Shown one piece after another: positions 41,228-48,029 of a DNA stretch of 48,029 nt. How positions within the stretch are numbered: the first letter of the stretch is position 1; each line of letters begins with the position of its first letter. The position numbers were made by a program, and so were the translations under genes. The notes below the pieces were generated by a model. That model worked only from the letters and a program-made list of their open reading frames with translations. It searched no databases and was not told the DNA's origin. The stretch lies in the NCBI GenBank assembly GCA_035540935.1, contig DATLFS010000031.1, positions 1 to 48,029 on the forward strand, read 5' to 3'. The stretch comes from DATLFS01 sp035540935. Lineage in GTDB: Bacteria > Actinomycetota > CADDZG01 > WHSQ01.

Positions 41228-41255
41228 AAGAGGGGCCGCGAACGCGGCCCCTCTT
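41228..41255. terminator. Bidirectional terminator
   Basis: A 12-bp stem (AAGAGGGGCCGC / GCGGCCCCTCTT) with loop GAAC lies between the convergent genes ending at 41209 and 41270. Confidence 0.75.
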
Positions 41256-41269
41256 CGTCGTTATCGGGC

Positions 41270-42739
41270 TCAGCGGATCTGCCGGAACTTCCCCAGGGTT
41301 CCCTCGGTGTCGATGCCGTTCCAGGGCGGCACGATCACGCGCCGTGCCCCCGGCTTCCCCTTGAGGATGACCTCTCGCAGCTCGGAGTTGTTCTCCGCCG
41401 ATTGCTCGTGGAGCAGCCCGTCCGGGTTCACCTCGACCTCGATGTAGTACGTCCCGTTCGGCAGGTTCGTCACGTCGAAGGATTGCCCCGGAAGCCCCTG
41501 GAAGTACGTGTCTCCCCACCCGAGCGGGAGCGTTTCGCGGATCCAGATGGCCCCCTCCCATCCGCAGGAGGTGCGCAGGCCAAGGTCGCCCGTGTTCCAG
41601 ACGGCGCCCGGGAGGGTGAGGTCGACGGGGTCGGTCGGAGCGAGGCAGAAAGCCTCTTTGGTGCTGATCCCGACGTCGTTCTTCTCCGCGTCGAGCAGCC
41701 GGTAGGCGGCGAACTGTCGGAAGTGCCAGTGCGAGTGGCCCCGGCGCTCGTCCCACTCGAACTCGCCGACGGGCGCCCGGCCGACGACCTCGTCGCCGGC
41801 GAAGAAGTACTGGTAGGCGTCCATCACCTCTTCCCCATCGCGCCGGAAGCCTTCGACCACCAGCGAGGAGGCTCCACCGACCCATCCCGTGGCTCCGAAG
41901 CGGAGGAAATCCCCCCTCTTGCGCGCGTCGACTCCGATGCCCCAGGCCGGCAGCGCCTCGAGGTCGGGGAGGATCGCGGGGTCGGGATCCTCAACCGTCG
42001 GAAGGGGGCGCGACGCCGTCGGCGCGGCCCGCCGTGCATGGGCATGGTCATAGCACCGGCGACAGGTCCGCGACCGCGTCTCGATCGTGACGGCGATCGT
42101 CGTGCTTCCGTCCTCCTCCGAGATGCCGAAAACCTCCCGGTATTGCGGAGCGATCGCGATGGTGACGTCGTAGGTCCCGTCGGGGAGGTTGAGCTTCGTC
42201 CCCCTCCACGAGAGGGCGTTGACCGCCCATTCCTCGTCCACTCCCCAAACGACGCCCCTGGTCAGGGGCTGGCCGTAGCACCCGGACGGGTAGGTCGGGA
42301 TCATCGGTCCGGCGTCACCGGTCCGCTGGCGATCTTCGCCGTTGGGGCAGAAAGAGACCGCCTTCTGGAGCACGACGGCGTCGGAGGCGTCGCGCGCTTC
42401 CATCGTGAAGAACCCGTCGAATCCCCACCATCCGCTCACGAGCGATGGTGGGATCGGCCGCGTCGTGACGCCCGCGTCGCTGCGGATCACCTGCTGGGCC
42501 TCTATCGGCTGCGAGTAGTCCGGCCGCCTCACCTGGATCTCGAACGCTCCGTTCTCCGCCTCGACCCAGATCCCGCGCTCGAGACGAGGAGCGCGGCTCC
42601 CGTAGCGGATCAGCTTCACTTCGGAGTCCGGCGAGAACAGCCGGAGCGTTGGATCCGGCGCCTCTTGCGCCGTGCCGACCTGCGGCAGCGCCATGATCAG
42701 GGCCAACGCGGCCGCGGCCGCCGCCGTCTTCTTCTTCAC
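41270..42739 (-). CDS. Secreted lysyl-oxidase-like copper protein (489 aa)
   Basis: A signal peptide ends near PQVGTAQ. Residues ~25-240 are an Ig-like part with several Cys (FCPNG, GCYGQ, TCRRCYDHAH). From ~265 the sequence follows bacterial lysyl oxidases: LPDLEALPAWGIGVD, FEWDERRGHSHWHFRQFAAYRLLD with HSHWH at 335-339 (copper-binding His cluster), FCLAP, SCGW, GWGDTY, LPNGTYYIEVEVNPDGLLHEQSAENN. The family is a copper amine oxidase using a Lys-Tyr quinone in animals. The quinone-forming residues of this protein cannot be assigned by eye. The presence of CopC-CopD and YcnI a few kb away fits copper supply to a secreted enzyme. Confidence 0.82.
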   Translation of the reverse strand: MKKKTAAAAAALALIMALPQVGTAQEAPDPTLRLFSPDSEVKLIRYGSRAPRLERGIWVEAENGAFEIQVRRPDYSQPIEAQQVIRSDAGVTTRPIPPSLVSGWWGFDGFFTMEARDASDAVVLQKAVSFCPNGEDRQRTGDAGPMIPTYPSGCYGQPLTRGVVWGVDEEWAVNALSWRGTKLNLPDGTYDVTIAIAPQYREVFGISEEDGSTTIAVTIETRSRTCRRCYDHAHARRAAPTASRPLPTVEDPDPAILPDLEALPAWGIGVDARKRGDFLRFGATGWVGGASSLVVEGFRRDGEEVMDAYQYFFAGDEVVGRAPVGEFEWDERRGHSHWHFRQFAAYRLLDAEKNDVGISTKEAFCLAPTDPVDLTLPGAVWNTGDLGLRTSCGWEGAIWIRETLPLGWGDTYFQGLPGQSFDVTNLPNGTYYIEVEVNPDGLLHEQSAENNSELREVILKGKPGARRVIVPPWNGIDTEGTLGKFRQIR

Positions 42740-42804
42740 TGGACCCCCTGGGGGCTCGGGCGCCGGCGCTGCCGCCGGCGGTTCTGATGGGTTCCGTCGT
42801 ATGT

Positions 42805-42830
42805 GACGTTCTGAAGATGCTTCGGGTTGC
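42805..42830 (-). promoter_or_regulatory. ECF-type promoter candidate of the lysyl-oxidase gene
   Basis: On the - strand GCAAC (AAC at 42828-42826) is followed after 17 bases by CGTC (42808-42805), about 66 bases before the ATG. It has the same layout as the RTX-gene elements but CGTC instead of CGTT and no CAAG. Confidence 0.3.
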
Positions 42831-42836
42831 GCAGCC

Positions 42837-43727
42837 TCAAGATGAAGCCAGGAAAGCGACGATCTTTTCGGCGATCACCTCGCCGCGGTCTTCCTGCAGG
42901 AAGTGTCCGGCCCCGGCGATCGTGTCGTGCGGTTGTCCGGCCGCGCCGGGGATGGCGGCCTGCAGGAACACATCGGCACCGCGCGTGATCGGGTCGGAGT
43001 CGGCGAAGAGCGTCAGGAACGGCTTCTCCCAGCCGGTCAGGACCTCCCACGCGCGCCGGTTGGCGGCGGCGGCGGGATCGTCCGGAGTGGCGGGAACGAG
43101 CTGGGGGAAGCGCCTCGCGGCGACTTTGAACGACTCGTCGGGGAAAGGCGCGTCGTAGGCGGCGACGACCTCCTCCGGTAGCTTCGAAACGCACCCCCGT
43201 TGGACGATCTGCCCGATCGGGAAGTCGTCGCTCGTTTCGGCGTAGGCGCGCCATCTTTCGAACGCGCTCCCGAGGGGGAGGTCGCCGGTCGGCAGGAACG
43301 TGTTCGCCGCTACGATCCGCGCCACGCGCTCGGGGTTCTCGGCCGCGAGGCGAAGCCCGAGCAGACCGCCCCAGTCCTGTCCGAACAGCGTGAAGCCCGT
43401 GAGTTCGAGACGCTCCACGAAGCCGTAGAGCCAGGCCATGTGGGATGCATAGGTGTAAGCGGCGGGATCGGCCGGCTTGTCCGAGCGGCCGAAGCCGATC
43501 AGATCGGGGGCGACCGCTCGCACTCCTGCGGAGACGAGCACCGGGATCATCTTTCGGTAGAGGTAGGACCAGGTCGGCTCTCCGTGGAGAAGAAGCACGA
43601 CCGGCGCGGAGGCCGGACCTTCGTCGACGTAGTGCATCCGGAGACCGTCCACCTCGATGTGGCGTGGCCGAAACACGAATCCGTCCAATGAGTCGAAACG
43701 ACCCTCCGGCGTCCTCAGGACCTTCAT
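42837..43727 (-). CDS. Haloalkane dehalogenase-like alpha/beta hydrolase (296 aa)
   Basis: ATG 43727 follows GGAG. The oxyanion motif HGEPTWSYLYRKM at 49-60 and the nucleophile elbow FGQDWGG with D118 and W119 are those of subfamily-I haloalkane dehalogenases (DhlA/DhmA type). D245 (ADSDPITRG) is the likely catalytic acid and H275 (GAGHFLQED) the catalytic base. W159 may be the second halide-stabilising Trp. The family hydrolyses carbon-halogen bonds; some relatives act on epoxides or esters. The 296-residue length fits. Confidence 0.85.
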   Translation of the reverse strand: MKVLRTPEGRFDSLDGFVFRPRHIEVDGLRMHYVDEGPASAPVVLLLHGEPTWSYLYRKMIPVLVSAGVRAVAPDLIGFGRSDKPADPAAYTYASHMAWLYGFVERLELTGFTLFGQDWGGLLGLRLAAENPERVARIVAANTFLPTGDLPLGSAFERWRAYAETSDDFPIGQIVQRGCVSKLPEEVVAAYDAPFPDESFKVAARRFPQLVPATPDDPAAAANRRAWEVLTGWEKPFLTLFADSDPITRGADVFLQAAIPGAAGQPHDTIAGAGHFLQEDRGEVIAEKIVAFLASS

Positions 43728-43908
43728 CTCATCTCCGCGTTCACGTGCGGCATCCAACCATCCCTCTGCGCGCTCGTGGTAGGGCTGCGGGTGTGTCGGG
43801 GGGACGACAGAGTTCCTACGGGCGTTTTGCTTTTTTCTGGAAGGGGGAACCTTTCCCGCACGTTGAACGTCCTATAAGGAAGACAAGCTGCGATCGCGGG
43901 AGCGGCTA

Positions 43909-44184
43909 ATGCAAGCCATGGAGAAGAACACGATGGATCGGCAGTTCGCGGACCAGGCGGCCCGCTGGGTGATCGCGGCGCTGATCGCGTGTGTCGCCTT
44001 GATCGGCATCGTCCTGCTCGTAGGCGCGCTCGTCGTCGCGCTCGACCCGCCCATGTGGGCGGCTGTCGTTCTCGGCACGGGCCTCGCCCTGGGAGCGGCC
44101 GCGTTCGCCTGGCTGGTCGCGAGCGCCCTGGCCTCCCGCGACGACCGCGAGTCGGACCGCGTCCGGCGCCTCCCGCGCGACTGA
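43909..44184 (+). CDS. Small membrane protein with two helices (91 aa)
   Basis: CGGGAG precedes ATG 43909. Two membrane segments lie at ~20-43 and ~48-71, joined by a short loop, with a charged C-terminal tail (SRDDRESDRVRRLPRD). No family recognised. It lies 49 bases before the next + strand gene. Confidence 0.55.
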   Translation: MQAMEKNTMDRQFADQAARWVIAALIACVALIGIVLLVGALVVALDPPMWAAVVLGTGLALGAAAFAWLVASALASRDDRESDRVRRLPRD

Positions 44185-44233
44185 ACCACCGCTCCTCCGG
44201 CAGTATCTAACCGTGGAGGAAGGCTGGTACCTC

Positions 44234-44797
44234 ATGAGCGTCGCCGACCTCGAGCTGGAGCTCGCCCGGCGCCGCGACCCCGATCGAGCAGTGCCGCCTT
44301 CCGGCGCGGTTCGCCTCACGGTCGATGAGGCGCTGGCCTACCGGAACGCCGGGAACATCCCCGACGAGCAGGGTCGCTCTCTCCGGCTCGTCCTTCACGT
44401 CGACGCGGCCGCGGGCTCCGAGGAGCTCGATGCGAAACGCCGCCTTTACGAGCCCGACGTCCATCGCGCGCCGGACTGGCGTCGGCCGAACTCGGCGAAG
44501 GTGAACGTCGTGCCGCTCCGGGACGGAAGCCGCAGGACGCCCCCGATCGAAGCGTGGTGGCAGGACCCCCAGGTGCAGCCGTTGGAGGACGAGTGGCGTG
44601 CCACCGGAGGCGTGGCCGGCTTGGCCATCCCGGGCGAATGGCGCGGTTTCGTGTTCAAGACGATCGTCGCGTTGCGGAGCGCGGGGGTGGAGGTAAGTCC
44701 CGACTCGATCGCCGACTCCGTTGCGCGGTGGCTAGCTCCTTCGGATGCCCGCCGTCTCCGGGAAGACCTGCACGCGGCGAACGGCGGCTCCGTCTAG
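44234..44797 (+). CDS. Hypothetical cytoplasmic protein (187 aa)
   Basis: ATG 44234 is preferred to GTG 44213, because GGAGGAAGG (44215-44223) would then act as ribosome binding site. The sequence is polar with no signal or membrane segment. It has motifs VADLELELARRRDPDR, LTVDEALAYRNAGNIPDEQGR, RRPNSAKVNVVPL and two Trp-rich segments (EAWWQDP, DEWRATGG). I do not recognise a family. Its TAG overlaps the stop of the convergent AI-2E-type permease gene. Confidence 0.6.
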   Translation: MSVADLELELARRRDPDRAVPPSGAVRLTVDEALAYRNAGNIPDEQGRSLRLVLHVDAAAGSEELDAKRRLYEPDVHRAPDWRRPNSAKVNVVPLRDGSRRTPPIEAWWQDPQVQPLEDEWRATGGVAGLAIPGEWRGFVFKTIVALRSAGVEVSPDSIADSVARWLAPSDARRLREDLHAANGGSV

Positions 44798-45834
44798 GTT
44801 GTTTCGCTCCGGGGCAGTACGACCTCGTGGACGATGAGCTTGATCGAGGCCGCCGCCGGGATCGCCATCAGCGCGCCGACGAATCCCAGAAGCGTCCCGC
44901 CGATGAGCGCGGCGAGGAGCACTGCAGCCGGTGAGACGTCCACCGCCTTCGTCATGATCCGCGGGGCGATCACGTAGTTCTCGATCTGTTGGTAGACGAT
45001 GAAGTAAACGAGCGTCGCGAGCCCGAGCCCGAAGGACGTGGCGAACGCAACGACGACGGCGGGGACCGCGCCGATCGTTGCACCGACCAATGGGATGAGC
45101 GCGGCGATGGCGACCCAAAGCGCGAGGGCGACGGGGTACGGAACGCCGGCGATGGCCAGGAAGAGGAATGCCAGCGCCCCGGCGGTGAGTGCAACGGCGA
45201 TCTGTCCCGCGATGTAGCCGCCGATCTTCTCCAGGATCGGATCGAGGAGGGTCCTCGCCTGCGCCCTTTTGCTTTTAGGTACGAGCCGCAGCGACCCCTC
45301 GCGGATCCGCGACAGGCTGAGCACGAAGTAGATCGTCAGGATCATGACCGTCAGGAGGCTGAAGATCGCGCCGAAGACCGAACCGGCGATCCCGACGACA
45401 TTGCCGAAGGAGCCGCCGATCAGGGCAGGAACGTCCGAGACCGCCTCCCGGAGCTTCTGGGGGATGTCGTTCTCGGCAACCAGGTCGCGGATGCGCGGGT
45501 TCGTCCGGGACACGTTTTCGACGTAGCGAGGCAGGTTCTTCGCGAAGGTGCCGATCTGCTCGACCAGCGGCGGGATGACCGCCAGCGCGAACGCGGCGAG
45601 GAACGCCACCACCCCGAGGAAGATCGCCCCGACGGCGTAGCCGCGCTTCAGACCCAGGCGTTCGAGCCTGCGCACCGCCGGGTCCAGCCCGACCGCCAGG
45701 AAAACGGCCACGAGGACGAGGACGAGAACGTTGCGGATCAGGTAGACGCCGTAGAGGACGAGGAGCGTCGCGGCCGCCACGAGCACGATCCGGACGACGG
45801 TCCAGGAAGAGACTTGCGGCTCGGAGCGGGCCAT
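44794..45834 (-). CDS. AI-2E/PerM family transporter (346 aa)
   Basis: Eight or so membrane segments fit PF01594. Early motifs are RNVLVLVLVAVFLAVGLDPAVRRLERLGLKRGYAVGAIF; late conserved parts are ALIPLVGATIGAVPAVVVAF, YFIVYQQIENYVIAPRIMTKAVDVSPAAVLLAALIGGTLLGFVGALMAIPAAASIKL. Family members export or facilitate passage of small molecules (Na+/H+ antiport is reported for some); the substrate here is unknown. The ATG is 51 bases from the start side of the UdgX gene's stop, on the same strand. Confidence 0.9.
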   Translation of the reverse strand: MARSEPQVSSWTVVRIVLVAAATLLVLYGVYLIRNVLVLVLVAVFLAVGLDPAVRRLERLGLKRGYAVGAIFLGVVAFLAAFALAVIPPLVEQIGTFAKNLPRYVENVSRTNPRIRDLVAENDIPQKLREAVSDVPALIGGSFGNVVGIAGSVFGAIFSLLTVMILTIYFVLSLSRIREGSLRLVPKSKRAQARTLLDPILEKIGGYIAGQIAVALTAGALAFLFLAIAGVPYPVALALWVAIAALIPLVGATIGAVPAVVVAFATSFGLGLATLVYFIVYQQIENYVIAPRIMTKAVDVSPAAVLLAALIGGTLLGFVGALMAIPAAASIKLIVHEVVLPRSETT

Positions 45835-45885
45835 AGGTGAATCCGACCATCGCGAGACCGCGGCGCGCCGGATTTCGCGTTGCGC

Positions 45886-46509
45886 CTAGCCGAGATGCCG
45901 GGCGACCGAACGCAGATCGTCGGTGAACGCTTGCATGGCGGCTTCTCGTGAGGCGCGGTCTCGCGACCGGAGGATCGACGACGGGTGGACGGTCGCCGTG
46001 GCGAACGGCGCAAGCGCGCTCTCGATCGGTTGTCCGCGCTGCTGCGAGACTTTGACCGACGCTCCGAACAGCGCGCCCGCGGCGGTCGCGCCGAGCGCGA
46101 CCAGTGCCTCCGGGCGCACGACCTCGATCTCTGCCTCGAGCCAGGGCCTGCAAGCCCGGACCTCGGCGGCGTTCGGCTTCTTGTGGATGCGCCGCTTCCC
46201 GCGTTGCTCGAACTTGAAGTGCTTGACCACGTTCGTCACGTAGGCCTCGTCGCGTTCGATCCCTGCGGCGGTCAGCGCTTCGTCGAGGATGCGGCCTGCC
46301 GGACCCACGAACGGCTCGCCCGCCAGATCTTCCTTGTCGCCGGGTTGCTCGCCGACGAGGATGAGTCGAGCGCCGCGCTTGCCGTCGCCGAAGACGGTTT
46401 GGGTGGCGTCGCGGTAAAGGTGGCATCCGCGGCAGACGGACGCGGCGCTCCTCAGAGACGCGAGCGACAGGCGGTCGGGGAGGTATGCCGCCGCGGTTTC
46501 TTCGGCCAC
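45886..46509 (-). CDS. udgX: UdgX-type uracil-DNA glycosylase (207 aa)
   Basis: Motif A is VGEQPGDKED (52-61). The UdgX-specific loop KRRIHKKP spans 105-112 with H109, the residue that in M. smegmatis UdgX forms a covalent bond to the abasic site after uracil removal. Motif B is HPSSILR (175-181). Cys26 and Cys29 (CRGC) and Cys120 (RAC) are the cluster Cys; the position normally held by a fourth Cys is H97 (NVVKHFKF). Length matches the family. The enzyme acts in uracil repair and stays cross-linked to DNA. Not linked to repair genes in this window. Confidence 0.92.
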   Translation of the reverse strand: MAEETAAAYLPDRLSLASLRSAASVCRGCHLYRDATQTVFGDGKRGARLILVGEQPGDKEDLAGEPFVGPAGRILDEALTAAGIERDEAYVTNVVKHFKFEQRGKRRIHKKPNAAEVRACRPWLEAEIEVVRPEALVALGATAAGALFGASVKVSQQRGQPIESALAPFATATVHPSSILRSRDRASREAAMQAFTDDLRSVARHLG

Positions 46510-46572
46510 GTCCTGCGCCTACCCGGCGGTGCCGCGTACAAACGGCGCGCCGCCGTCCGTACTCTCTGCGCC

Positions 46573-47460
46573 ATGACCAATAGGTCGCGGCTTCCGGTCG
46601 CCGAGCTCTCGCTCGTGTTCATCGCCGCCGTCTGGGGCCTGACCTTCCCGATGGTCCAGGACGCGATCGCACTCCTCCCGACCTTCACCTTCCTCGCCTA
46701 CCGTTTCCTCGCTGCCTTCGCGATCGTTCTCGTGGTGTTCGGCCGGCGTCTCCCCCGTCTCGGCCGAGCGGGGGTACGTGCCGGAGCGCGCATGGGCGTC
46801 TTCTTGACCGCCGGGTATGCGTTGCAGACGCTCGGCCTCGAGCAGACGACCGCCTCGAAGGCCGGCTTCATCACCGGGCTGTTCGTCGTGCTGACGCCCG
46901 TGCTCGGGGCGCTGTTGTTCGGTCAGCGGGCCGGAGCGGTGGCGTGGAGCGCGGCTCTCGTGAGCGCTCTGGGGATGTTCCTCCTATCGGGCGCCGGCGG
47001 CGGCTTCAACGCGGGCGACGCCCTCGTGCTCGGCTGCGCGTGCTCCTTCGCTCTGCACATCCTCGTCACCGAGCCAGCCGTGAAGGTGCACGACGCCGGC
47101 GCTCTGCTCGTCGTCCAGTTGGGCGTGTGCGGCTTCGTCTGCCTCACGGTCGCCGCCGGACTCGGCGACCTTGCCGTTCCGCGTGAGATGTCCGTGTGGG
47201 TGGCGCTGGCCGTCACGGCCATCGTGGCGAGTGCGCTCGGCTTCTTCGTCCAGACGTGGGCGCAGAAGCACTCACCCCCGGCGAGGACTGCTCTGATCCT
47301 GGCATCCGAGCCGGCCTTCGCCGGGCTCTTCGCCTACCTCTTGAAGGGTGAGGTGCTCGACGCCCGCGGGTGGGTGGGCGCGTCGCTCATCCTCTTGTCG
47401 ATACTGGTGGTGGAGTTGATGCCTTATCTGAGGCCGGCTCGGCCTCTACCGGAAGGGTGA
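46573..47460 (+). CDS. EamA/DMT-family transporter (295 aa)
   Basis: ATG 46573 starts the first helix (ELSLVFIAAVWGLTFPMVQDAI); a longer frame upstream is antisense to udgX. Ten hydrophobic segments in two EamA halves are seen, with LGLEQTTASKAGFITGLFVVLTPVLGALLF in the first and TWAQKHSPPARTALILASEPAFAGLFAYLLKGEVLDARGWVGASLILLSILVVEL in the second. These are drug/metabolite exporters; substrate unknown. Only one base separates its TGA from the next ATG, so the two genes are one operon. Confidence 0.9.
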   Translation: MTNRSRLPVAELSLVFIAAVWGLTFPMVQDAIALLPTFTFLAYRFLAAFAIVLVVFGRRLPRLGRAGVRAGARMGVFLTAGYALQTLGLEQTTASKAGFITGLFVVLTPVLGALLFGQRAGAVAWSAALVSALGMFLLSGAGGGFNAGDALVLGCACSFALHILVTEPAVKVHDAGALLVVQLGVCGFVCLTVAAGLGDLAVPREMSVWVALAVTAIVASALGFFVQTWAQKHSPPARTALILASEPAFAGLFAYLLKGEVLDARGWVGASLILLSILVVELMPYLRPARPLPEG

Positions 47461-47461
47461 C

Positions 47462-48029
47462 ATGAGCGAAGTCGACGATCTCTATTCGTTGACGCCCGGC
47501 GAGTTCACACGCGCGCGCAACGCTCTCGCGGCTCGTCTGAAGAAGGACGGGCGGGAAGAGGAGGCGGACGCGGTTCGGTCGCTTCGTCGTCCGTCCGTTG
47601 CGCTGTGGGCGGTGAATCAGGTCGCACGGCGGGATCGCGACGCGGTGGAACGGTTGGTGGAGCTGGGGGAAGAGCTGCGGGAGGCGCAGATCGAGGGCCG
47701 TGCGGCGGATTTCAGGCGCGCGACCCGCGAACGGTCATCCGCCCTGCGCAGGCTCGCCGACCAGCTTGAAACCATCCTGGAGGAGGCCGGCGCGGCGCGA
47801 TCGCACGGCGCCCGCGCCACTCAGATCGTCGAAGCCGCGACCGCCGACGAGGAGGCGCGACGGTTCCTGCTGAACGGCGCTCTGCGGACCGAGATCGAGC
47901 CGGCCGGTTTCGGCGAGATCTTCGGAGCCCTCCCCGAGGAGCCGCCGACGGGCACGACCGCCGAGCCGGCGGCCGAAGAGGCGCGCCGGAAGGCGCACGA
48001 GTTGATGGAGAAGGCGCGCGAGGCGCGCC
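47462..48029 (+). CDS. Hypothetical actinobacterial helical protein, cut by the window end
   Basis: The frame is open to the last base, so only the N-terminal 189 residues are seen. MSEVDDLYSLTPGEFTRARNALAARLKKDGREEEADAVRSLRRPSVALWAVNQVARR at the start is typical of a conserved actinobacterial family of unknown role. The rest is a charged coiled coil (GEELREAQIEGRAADFRRATRERSSALRRLADQLETIL). There is no signal or membrane segment. It starts one base after the EamA gene. Whether the C-terminus carries a further domain cannot be seen. Confidence 0.8.
   Translation, partial: MSEVDDLYSLTPGEFTRARNALAARLKKDGREEEADAVRSLRRPSVALWAVNQVARRDRDAVERLVELGEELREAQIEGRAADFRRATRERSSALRRLADQLETILEEAGAARSHGARATQIVEAATADEEARRFLLNGALRTEIEPAGFGEIFGALPEEPPTGTTAEPAAEEARRKAHELMEKAREAR

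Noticed and set aside
45985..46572. N-terminal extension of the EamA transporter over the UdgX gene
   Set aside because: The extension is antisense to udgX. The transporter's first membrane helix begins right after ATG 46573.

Overview
The window is GC-rich DNA and reads as a chromosomal segment of a deep-branching member of the Actinomycetota. The evidence is a WhiB-family iron-sulfur regulator, a PAC2-family protein, a UdgX-type uracil-DNA glycosylase, several GTG and TTG starts, and a sigma factor resembling SigH/Spo0H. I cannot name the genus.

Region 1 (1-15.6 kb) is a block of secreted-protein genes on the + strand. Five proteins (starts at 823, 3394, 4075, 6208 and 10162) have an N-terminal signal peptide and a C-terminal RTX-like array of glycine/aspartate nonapeptides that should bind calcium. 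The array ends in a shared Cys-containing cap. Longer members carry Ig-like domains, a Pro-Thr linker or a Ca-loop segment. A secreted HExxH metalloprotease (8173), a WhiB regulator (13492) and a DUF11-like surface protein (13947) lie among or next to them. Four of the five RTX genes share a promoter-like element, CAAG..AAC-N17-CGTT, of the kind read by ECF sigma factors. All genes of the block except the protease, WhiB and DUF11-like genes end in nearly the same UNCG-loop hairpin.

Region 2 (15.6-24.8 kb) holds a MetF-like reductase, an ECF-type sigma factor with its own membrane segment, YjbQ, a polyprenyl diphosphate synthase, a GT4 - HPF-like - TetR operon, an HD-GYP protein flanked by two inverted copies of a ~107-bp repeat, and a large secreted Asp-box/vWA protein with a C-terminal membrane anchor.

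Region 3 (24.8-31.6 kb) has an LVIVD beta-propeller protein, a tandem triplet of secreted paralogues with lysine-rich tails, an M28 peptidase, a small coiled-coil protein, a PAC2 protein and the SigH-like sigma factor.

Region 4 (31.8-48 kb) starts with a selenocysteine tRNA (selC). A copper set follows: a CopC-CopD fusion, YcnI, and a lysyl-oxidase-like protein at 41-43 kb. It also has a second membrane-spanning sigma factor, a sulfatase, an MBL hydrolase/TetR pair with a 31-bp operator, a second HPF-like protein, a haloalkane dehalogenase-like hydrolase, an AI-2E family permease, UdgX, an EamA exporter and a hypothetical protein cut by the window end.

The overall theme is envelope and secreted-protein biology: calcium-binding repeats, copper-dependent cross-linking chemistry, and sigma factors carrying membrane segments that may sense envelope state. 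The link between these parts is inference from position and shared promoter sequences.
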